Positions 1 through 4,654 of a stretch of DNA of 10,757 nt are shown here, piece after piece; position 1 is the first letter of the stretch, and each line of letters opens with the position of its first letter. The notes under the pieces are model-generated. The model was given only the letters and a program-made list of their open reading frames with translations. It had not been told where the DNA came from and made no database searches. Origin of the DNA: Gemmatimonadota bacterium (lineage in GTDB: Bacteria; Gemmatimonadota; Gemmatimonadetes; Longimicrobiales; Gaopeijiaceae); NCBI GenBank assembly GCA_024638395.1, contig JAHEKK010000064.1:1-10757 (forward strand), given 5' to 3'. Both the position numbers and the translations under genes were made by a program.

Positions 1-136
1 AGAAAGCCCGAGCCTTCTTGCTCTTCTCGCTTGTGACGATGCTGGCCGCCTCGGGCGTCACGGCCCAGGACCGCACCAACAAGAGGGTGCTTCGGACCCG
101 CCCGCCCGCTTTCTCCGAGAGAAGGCCCAAACCCAG

Positions 137-597
137 AACCACACCGTTTCTGGCCTCGAAGCGTGGTCGGTCGCCCGCACCAACGGCTTCGACTTCAGGC
201 CCCACAGGAGTGGAGAGCAATGGGTGACCTATCCCTACGACGGAGTGAACACCACGCTCCACGATACCCGGGTTCTCAATGCCCTCGGCTACGTCACGAC
301 CGACACCCTGACGCTGGCGCGCGTCGTCGGCGGCAATATGGTTGTCGACCGCCCCTCAGGGGGCTCGCGATCCGTAACGTTCACCTTGTTCGGCGGTGGA
401 AGCCCGGCCGAGGGCTGGTCGGTGGAGGACGTGCGCATCCGGGGGGGACATGGAAGAAGCGCGCGGCCGGGAACGACCTGAGCATCCAGGTCCAGGTCAC
501 GGCTCAGGCGGGGAGATCGGTCAGCGCCCGGGTGGAGTCGGTGACGCTTCGGGGTCCTGCGGGTCAGCCCTGGTCGGCGGCCTTCGAGGGACGGCGG
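137..597 (+). repeat. First copy of a tandem protein domain (encoded repeat 1)
   Basis: This stretch encodes the first of two homologous domains. It starts with His-Thr-Val-Ser-Gly-Leu-Glu-Ala-Trp, continues through LARVVGGNM (bases ~314-340) and GWSVEDVRIRGG, and ends with SVTLRGPAGQPW. The frame breaks inside this copy at the G-run 441-447. The similarity is clear at protein level and patchy at DNA level, so the duplication is old. Confidence 0.6.
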
Positions 598-1089
598 AGT
601 TGGACCATCAACGGCATCGAGGCCTGGGCAGTGGCCAAGGAGTATGGGTACGAGTTCCACCCGGTAAAGGAGCACGATGACGAGGTGCTGTCCGGCGGTG
701 TGGATGGAACCAATTCCCGCGTGGATCAAGGGGGTCCCTCCCGAGAATGCTACGTCCTCGCCCGGGTCGTCGGCGGGAACATGATCGCTCAATGTCCATA
801 CCGTCGCCCGGGCAGGGGGATTATCGAAAGTGACGACTTCGACGACACTCGCGACTTCCGCATGTTTACGGGCAAGGCCCTCGCTCCAGGTTGGATCGTC
901 CGTGACATCGTCGTGTCGGGTGGAACCTGGATCGACCGTCCCGAACCCGGGGCCACCTCGTTGGAGTTCTCATATCGGCTGACGATCGCCAAACGGTTCT
1001 ACGACCGGTCCACCTCCGCCCGTGTCACCCGGATCGTCCTGGAAGGCCCGGCCAGCGCGTCCTCCTGGGAAGACGCCTTCAAGGTCAAC
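598..1089 (+). repeat. Second copy of a tandem protein domain (encoded repeat 2)
   Basis: This copy is intact in one frame. It starts with Trp-Thr-Ile-Asn-Gly-Ile-Glu-Ala-Trp, continues through LARVVGGNM (bases ~758-783) and GWIVRDIVVSGGTW, and ends with RIVLEGPASASSW. These blocks match the first copy in the same order and at similar spacing. The best-conserved DNA block is the one coding for ARVVGGNM. No family is assigned. Confidence 0.65.
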
Positions 1090-1105
1090 TAGGGCCGTTG
1101 CCACC

Positions 1106-1618
1106 ATGCGTTACTCGTGGCATTGGGGTGGGACCGGCCCCAAAGGAGCCTGGATCGCGGGGACGGTGTTCTTCGTCACCGGCTTGGTGATGGGGACCGC
1201 CGTCCCCACCTGGCTGAGCGGTGGTCCGGCCGAACCACCGACCACGGCCGCCCTGGAGGCCGCGGTGCTCTTCCGCGTCACGGGGTGGACCTTCCTCGGC
1301 CTGGGGGGTGTGATCCTGGCCCTCATGACGATAGGCCTGTGGATCGGCGTGAGCTGGCCCCATCGCCTCCCGGCCTGGCACTGGTGGGTCGGCTTCGTGG
1401 GAGGCCTGATGGGGGCCCTCCTCTTCGCCGTCCCCGCCACGCTCGCCTTCCCCTTCCTTCACTACATGGGCCGGAGGCCTCCGGGCCTTCTGTTCCCCGA
1501 GATGGGCCGCTCGCCCGAGGACCTGTGGATCGGCGCCCTCTTCAGCGCCTTGGGCCTGTTGGTGCTGATCGTCCTCGTTCCCCTGTCTCGCCACCTGGTT
1601 CGGAGTCGTTCTCGCTGA
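1106..1618 (+). CDS. Hypothetical four-helix integral membrane protein
   Basis: A 170-residue protein that I do not recognise. Four hydrophobic stretches are visible at about residues 15-36, 58-82, 94-118 and 141-163. The two longer loops (37-57 and 119-140) are rich in Pro and Gly, and the tail is basic (RHLVRSRSR), so by the positive-inside rule the C-terminus is probably cytoplasmic. Tryptophans cluster at helix ends (W5, W7, W91, W93, W94). The ATG at 1106 was chosen because it opens a normal membrane-protein N-terminus 13 bases after the upstream stop. A GTG at 1022 in the same frame would add 28 residues overlapping the upstream gene and without membrane character. The ribosome site is weak, which fits translation coupled to the upstream gene. 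No catalytic motif is visible. Confidence 0.7.
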   Translation: MRYSWHWGGTGPKGAWIAGTVFFVTGLVMGTAVPTWLSGGPAEPPTTAALEAAVLFRVTGWTFLGLGGVILALMTIGLWIGVSWPHRLPAWHWWVGFVGGLMGALLFAVPATLAFPFLHYMGRRPPGLLFPEMGRSPEDLWIGALFSALGLLVLIVLVPLSRHLVRSRSR

Positions 1619-1631
1619 GCCTTCCGAGGCT
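1618..1631 (+). other. Small hairpin at the stop of the membrane-protein gene
   Basis: AGCCT, loop TCCG, AGGCT forms a perfect 5-bp stem that begins at the last base of the TGA stop. There is no T-run after it, so it would be a weak or factor-assisted terminator at best. It may also simply be chance in GC-rich DNA. Confidence 0.25.
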
Positions 1632-1692
1632 ACGACCGCCTTTGCACCGGATCCATGATCCCCGGCCCACGCCTACTGCGTATCTCTCGGCG

Positions 1693-1710
1693 GACGACCC
1701 GGCGGTCGTC
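1693..1710 (+). other. Hairpin in the leader of the 1746 gene
   Basis: GACGACC, loop CGGC, GGTCGTC is a perfect 7-bp stem 35 bases before the ATG at 1746. It could be a leader structure, an operator-like inverted repeat, or a terminator for the upstream gene without a T-run. The sequence does not decide between these. Confidence 0.3.
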
Positions 1711-1745
1711 TCTCAACCCGCGTTGGATCCTCTCGAGGAGGCACC

Positions 1746-3140
1746 ATGAAGACCGCCCTCATCGCAGCTCTGATGCTGTCGATTCCCCTTGCAGTGGCAT
1801 GTCAGGCTCCGGATTTCACGGGAACCTACACGATGGCCGCGGCCGACGGTGGCCAGGTCGTCATCACCTTTCAACCTGCCGGCGGCAACGCCTACACGGG
1901 GGCCATGGCCAATGGTGGCCTGATGTGGCAGCTCGCCGGCGACCTCTACGAGGACGCCCTGACCGGCACGGTGGAGACCGGACAGGGACTCCTGGCCTTC
2001 GAGGCCCATGTGTTCCACGACGAACTGGAGTTCATCCTGGTCCAACTGGGGGCCGACGGGCAGCCCGACGTGGACAACGGGCAGGAGTTCACCTTTAGCC
2101 GCACTACGGGTGCGGAGACCGGCGATCTCACAATGGAACGCTCTGCAGGACCCCCCTCCTCTCCGACAGGGGGCTCTTCTGCGCTCCCGGTGTCGGACCC
2201 TTTCGTAGGGACCTTTTCGGACGGTCAAATGACGCTTCAACTCCAGGGAGGCGGCGGAAGCTATTCGGGGCAGATTTCCGTCGGACCCGAGGCCTTCCCG
2301 GTTTCGGCCCAGCGGAAGGACGGACGGGTCGAAGGCGTCATGGAGGCCACCAACGGTCAGTACGGGTTCTACCTGACGGCTACCCAGACCGGGGTGGACC
2401 TGGACAATGCCGGTGAGATCATCGCTCTGGCCCGCGTGGGTGGGGAACGGGGCCAGACTCCGTCGCTCACGGATGAGCTCAACCCCACCGGACCGGAACG
2501 TCCCGGTCAAGCGTCCGAGCACCCGGGACGTGGGCTTCCCCAAATGGGCGCCGAGGAGCCCGAGACGTCTCCCCTGGCCGGACAGTGGCGTCAGGTCCTG
2601 GCCGGGAAGAAGGTGACGTACACCTCGTCCTACAACAGCTCTTCCCTCGGGGGCGGCGGCTTCAGCACCAAGAACGTCTACCACATCTGCAGCGACGGGC
2701 GCTTCGCCTTCTCGGACAATAGCAGCGTCACGCTGAACTCACCCCAGTCTCCGGACCTGGGGACTCCCGGGACCGCCGACGGGGGATCGGGGACGTGGCG
2801 CATCGTCACAGAGGGTCAGGTCGCGGGCATCGAGCTGCGGTTCAACAGTGGCGAGGTGGCCGTCTACCGACTCGACATGCAGAACGGTCAGGTCTTCGCC
2901 AACGGGGATCGTGTCTACGTCACGCCGGGGGATGTGCTGATACGCATGCGGGAGAGGGCCCCGGCGTTCGTCGGGGTCCTCCCAGGTTCCACGGCACCCG
3001 GGGCGGAGTGGCGAACCGGCGATGGACGCTCGGCGGCCTTCAGCCAATGGCCTGAGCCAGCCAGGCCCTGGCCACCCGCCAATCCCGCTTCACCGTGGGC
3101 GTGGAGATGCCCATCGCCGCGGCGGTCTCTTCCACGCTGA
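1746..3140 (+). CDS. Secreted or lipid-anchored beta-rich modular protein; 3' end doubtful
   Basis: The open frame is 464 codons. The start is supported by AGGAGG at 1736-1741, 4 bases before ATG. Residues 1-18 form a signal peptide; LAVAC with Cys19 fits the broad bacterial lipobox, so it may be a lipoprotein. Three modules follow. Residues ~23-120 and ~150-231 look like two diverged copies of a short beta domain (FTGTYTM/FVGTFSDGQMTL, then YxG turns). Residues ~276-396 form a different module with GFSTKNVYHICSDGRFAFS and GTWRIV. A Pro/Glu-rich linker lies at 232-275. The function is unknown; it is probably exported to the envelope. Everything after ~residue 396 (Trp/Pro-rich, poorer GC3) looks non-native and overlaps the 3' end of the opposing sigma gene by 101 bases. 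Removing one G from the run at 2927-2931 would end the protein at a TGA at 2939-2941 (397 residues), just before a hairpin. The body of the gene is well supported; the last 200 bases are not. Confidence 0.7.
   Translation: MKTALIAALMLSIPLAVACQAPDFTGTYTMAAADGGQVVITFQPAGGNAYTGAMANGGLMWQLAGDLYEDALTGTVETGQGLLAFEAHVFHDELEFILVQLGADGQPDVDNGQEFTFSRTTGAETGDLTMERSAGPPSSPTGGSSALPVSDPFVGTFSDGQMTLQLQGGGGSYSGQISVGPEAFPVSAQRKDGRVEGVMEATNGQYGFYLTATQTGVDLDNAGEIIALARVGGERGQTPSLTDELNPTGPERPGQASEHPGRGLPQMGAEEPETSPLAGQWRQVLAGKKVTYTSSYNSSSLGGGGFSTKNVYHICSDGRFAFSDNSSVTLNSPQSPDLGTPGTADGGSGTWRIVTEGQVAGIELRFNSGEVAVYRLDMQNGQVFANGDRVYVTPGDVLIRMRERAPAFVGVLPGSTAPGAEWRTGDGRSAAFSQWPEPARPWPPANPASPWAWRCPSPRRSLPR
2950..2983. 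terminator. GC-rich hairpin between convergent genes
   Basis: GGGAG at 2950-2954 pairs with CTCCC at 2979-2983, and CCCCG at 2959-2963 pairs with CGGGG at 2972-2976, with two G pairs possible between them and an 8-base loop. It lies between the likely true end of the 1746 gene (about 2940) and the stop of the opposing sigma gene (3040), where a bidirectional terminator is expected. There is no T-run. If the long frame to 3140 is real, the hairpin would be inside coding sequence. Confidence 0.4.
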
Positions 3141-3597
3141 GGCCGGCGAAGAACCGGCACTCTACGATTTTCGCCTTGCGAGGATCGACCCGCTCCAGCT
3201 GTTCGAGCGCTTCCTCGAGGGCCAGCACCTGTTCGGACCGAACGGGAGCGGCCTTGGCCGAGTCCTCGAAGGTGACAGCGATGTCGTTGCCGCCCCGCTT
3301 CTCGGCCTGCTTCCGGCGGGCATCGTCCACCACCACCTGACGCATCGCCCGGGCCACGATGTAGGTGAAGTGGGCTCGGTCTTCGATTTCCAGACCCCGG
3401 TCGGGCTTGAGCTTGAAATAGGCCTCGTGCACCAGCACGGTCGTGCACAGGGTCTCGCCGGCGCCGCGGCGGCGGGCCAGATGGGCAAGGTGACGCAGTT
3501 CGTCGTAGGCCATCGTGAAAAGCCGGTCCAGCGCGGCACGATCTCCGTCTCGCGCAGCCCGGATCAGTTCCACGGTCGGGGGGCTGTCAGCGTGCAT
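3040..3597 (-). CDS. ECF RNA polymerase sigma factor (Sigma70_ECF / TIGR02999 type, ECF43-like)
   Basis: A 185-residue sigma factor that directs RNA polymerase to a regulon. Region 2 (~8-98) carries AYDELRHLA, LVHEAYFKL and AHFTYIVARAMRQVVVDDAR; region 4 (~122-182) ends in the helix-turn-helix LSVEETAAAMGISTPTVKRDW (core 153-173). Both are hallmark blocks of the Sigma70_ECF family. The length is normal. Where most ECF factors have an acidic D-A-E-D-like stretch before LVQE, this one has Cys-Thr-Thr-Val (T52, T53), and T49 is nearby. The ATG at 3597 has AGG about 10 bases upstream; a TTG at 3606 is a weaker alternative adding three residues. The gene is divergent from a kinase cluster 135 bases away, and no anti-sigma gene is visible. 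Phosphorylation by a neighbouring kinase is the likely control, by analogy with EcfP/PknT. Its 3' end overlaps the formal end of the 1746 gene. Confidence 0.93.
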   Translation of the reverse strand: MHADSPPTVELIRAARDGDRAALDRLFTMAYDELRHLAHLARRRGAGETLCTTVLVHEAYFKLKPDRGLEIEDRAHFTYIVARAMRQVVVDDARRKQAEKRGGNDIAVTFEDSAKAAPVRSEQVLALEEALEQLERVDPRKAKIVECRFFAGLSVEETAAAMGISTPTVKRDWRVARAWLAQAIG

Positions 3598-3732
3598 GGC
3601 TGCCAACCTGCAGAAGCCGTCCCTGGTCCGGCAAGCCAGTTCGTTTCAACTCCGGAGTGGGCTTGGACGGGACCGGCGCCCCTGATCTCTCCATCGGCGT
3701 GGCTGCGTAATCCCGTTCGAGGGACATCCGCT
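3598..3732. promoter_or_regulatory. Divergent intergenic region, sigma factor versus kinase cluster
   Basis: These 135 bases must hold the start signals for the leftward sigma gene and probably for the rightward cluster. I see no convincing -35/-10 pair on either strand. A TTGAAA on the minus strand near 3650 has no -10 partner at normal spacing. An ECF-type promoter read by the sigma factor itself would not match the sigma-70 consensus. The entry rests on position only. Confidence 0.3.
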
Positions 3733-4044
3733 ATGCTCGAAAGGGAGTGGCCGAGTGTACAACAGAGGCGAGCCCCACCGGAGGCCTCGGTGAGTCGTGC
3801 ATTCTCCCCGGTGGGTGACCCACGGGCCTGGGCACGGATCTGCCGGCTTTTTGAGCTCGCCGTCGGGCTGACCCCGAATGAGCGCGAGCACCTTCTCTCG
3901 CGATGCTGCCGGGATGCCGAACTGCGAGCCCTTCTGCGCCGCATGCTCGACGCCGACCGACGGGCGACGGAGCTGGACGTCATGTGCGAAGCGATGGTCG
4001 CTCACCGGGCTAGGCTTCTCGACTCCCAGGAGGTCGAGAAATGA
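3733..4044 (+). CDS. Stand-alone homologue of the kinase N-terminal segment
   Basis: A 103-residue soluble, Arg-rich protein. Residues 29-75 align with residues 2-50 of the Ser/Thr kinase at 4655. I count about 20 identities over ~49 positions with one single-residue gap, including Asp-Pro-x-x-Trp, Phe, Ala-Val, Glu-Arg, Cys, Leu-Arg-Ala-Leu and Leu-Asp-Ala-Asp. No kinase domain follows, so it is a free copy of what is normally a kinase-attached segment. The ATG at 3733 has GAGGGA 8 bases upstream. A GTG at 3790 with GGAGG 5 bases upstream is almost as good and would give 84 residues. The stop overlaps the next gene as ATGA, implying translational coupling. A plausible role is adaptor, competitor or docking partner for the kinase or sigma factor; this is inference. 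The same frame stays open far upstream but there it is antisense to the sigma gene. Confidence 0.72.
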   Translation: MLEREWPSVQQRRAPPEASVSRAFSPVGDPRAWARICRLFELAVGLTPNEREHLLSRCCRDAELRALLRRMLDADRRATELDVMCEAMVAHRARLLDSQEVEK

Positions 4045-4526
4045 TCCTGTTCCGGGCGGGCCGCCAGGCGGTGAAGGTCCGACTACTGTGGGTGTGCTCT
4101 TTGTTGGCGACGACCGTCCTGGCGGGGGCCACCGTGTACTTCCTGACCCGGATAGGCCAGGGGCCGGATGCGGAAGAGGCCATGCGGCGGGTCCATCTCT
4201 TCGTGATTCTGACCGCAATCCCGGGGGCCGCCTGTGTCGGGCTCGCTGTCTACGTGCGCGTCTATGTGACCCGGATCGTCCTCGAGGAGGACGACGATAC
4301 GATTCTGATTTCGACTCTGGACTGGGTTCGGGAACGTACCACTCGGCTGGATCCGCCCCGGGTAGAGGAGACCGGATTCCACGAGTGGACCACGCATACG
4401 GTCTCGGCACCATGGTGGACCATCTGGTTGCGAGGTCGCTACGTCCCCCTGATCGTCGATGCTCAAGGTGACGTGGCGGATCTGCCGCGCCTCATGGAGG
4501 TGTTGGCTCGGTTCTCTCGGAACTGA
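4041..4526 (+). CDS. Two-helix membrane protein with cytoplasmic C-terminal domain
   Basis: A 161-residue protein. The start has AGGAGG at 4028-4033, 7 bases before ATG, and overlaps the upstream stop by four bases. Two hydrophobic helices lie at about 14-36 and 51-74. The basic N-terminus (Arg5, Arg8, Lys12, Arg14) suggests the N-terminus is inside, the 37-50 loop outside and the C-terminal ~85 residues inside. That domain begins YVTRIVLEEDDDTILIS, has PWWTIWLRGRYVPLIVD in the middle and ends in an amphipathic helix. The layout (two helices, then a small beta-rich domain) resembles PH-like and TMEM-type membrane proteins, but I cannot assign a family. Coupling to the kinase-N-terminal-like protein suggests the two products act together, possibly at the membrane near the kinase. 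Confidence 0.75.
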   Translation: MILFRAGRQAVKVRLLWVCSLLATTVLAGATVYFLTRIGQGPDAEEAMRRVHLFVILTAIPGAACVGLAVYVRVYVTRIVLEEDDDTILISTLDWVRERTTRLDPPRVEETGFHEWTTHTVSAPWWTIWLRGRYVPLIVDAQGDVADLPRLMEVLARFSRN

Positions 4527-4654
4527 ACTGACGTCCTCCCTGGCAAGGGTCCGTTTGCTGCACGACCCCGGCGGGCCTCAGATTCGCTGTCACTCTCCAC
4601 TGGGTCAGCTTGGGGAGATGGGACGACCTTGAACCCCCGGACCGGAAGGCAGGC

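Larger units (their letters stand above)
1..1092 (+). pseudogene. Secreted two-repeat protein, frame-disrupted, 5' end outside window
   Basis: The reading frame changes twice. Bases 3-80 encode a signal peptide (Lys-Ala-Arg, a hydrophobic core, then VTA before Gln at base 66). Bases ~137-447 continue in the frame starting at base 2. Bases ~448-1092 continue in the frame starting at base 1 and end at TAG. Each switch fits loss of one base. The second can be placed in the G-run at 441-447: one more G turns the codons into GGTW, matching GGTW in the second repeat. The first lies somewhere between ~75 and 137. Once joined, the mature protein is two ~150-residue repeats sharing EAW, LARVVGGNM, GW and GGTW motifs. 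I do not recognise the domain; it looks beta-rich and exported. The true start is probably upstream, since a TTG at 18 would lose the positive n-region. The gene may be a real pseudogene or intact with assembly errors. The membrane-protein gene starts 13 bases after its stop. Confidence 0.6.

Noticed and set aside
163..447. Upstream part of the frame that later encodes the second secreted-protein repeat
   Set aside because: Before about base 448 this frame gives Arg/His-rich sequence without similarity to the repeats, while the neighbouring frame gives the clear first repeat. Coding in this frame only starts after the G-run.
1713..2684. Long open frame on the minus strand (323 codons) opposite the 1746 gene
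   Set aside because: It is antisense to a gene with a strong ribosome site, signal peptide and repeated modules. Its own product has no recognisable motif and is typical of GC-rich shadow frames.
3022..3732. Upstream extension of the small kinase-N-terminal-like protein
   Set aside because: The frame is open but lies antisense to the sigma factor gene. Similarity to the kinase begins only after ~3810, and good ribosome sites precede ATG 3733 and GTG 3790.
4264..4285. Near-identical ~22-base stretch shared with 1022-1043 (coding for VTRIVLE in both)
   Set aside because: The flanking sequences and protein contexts are unrelated. Shared codon bias over a short common peptide explains it better than a repeat or recombination site.
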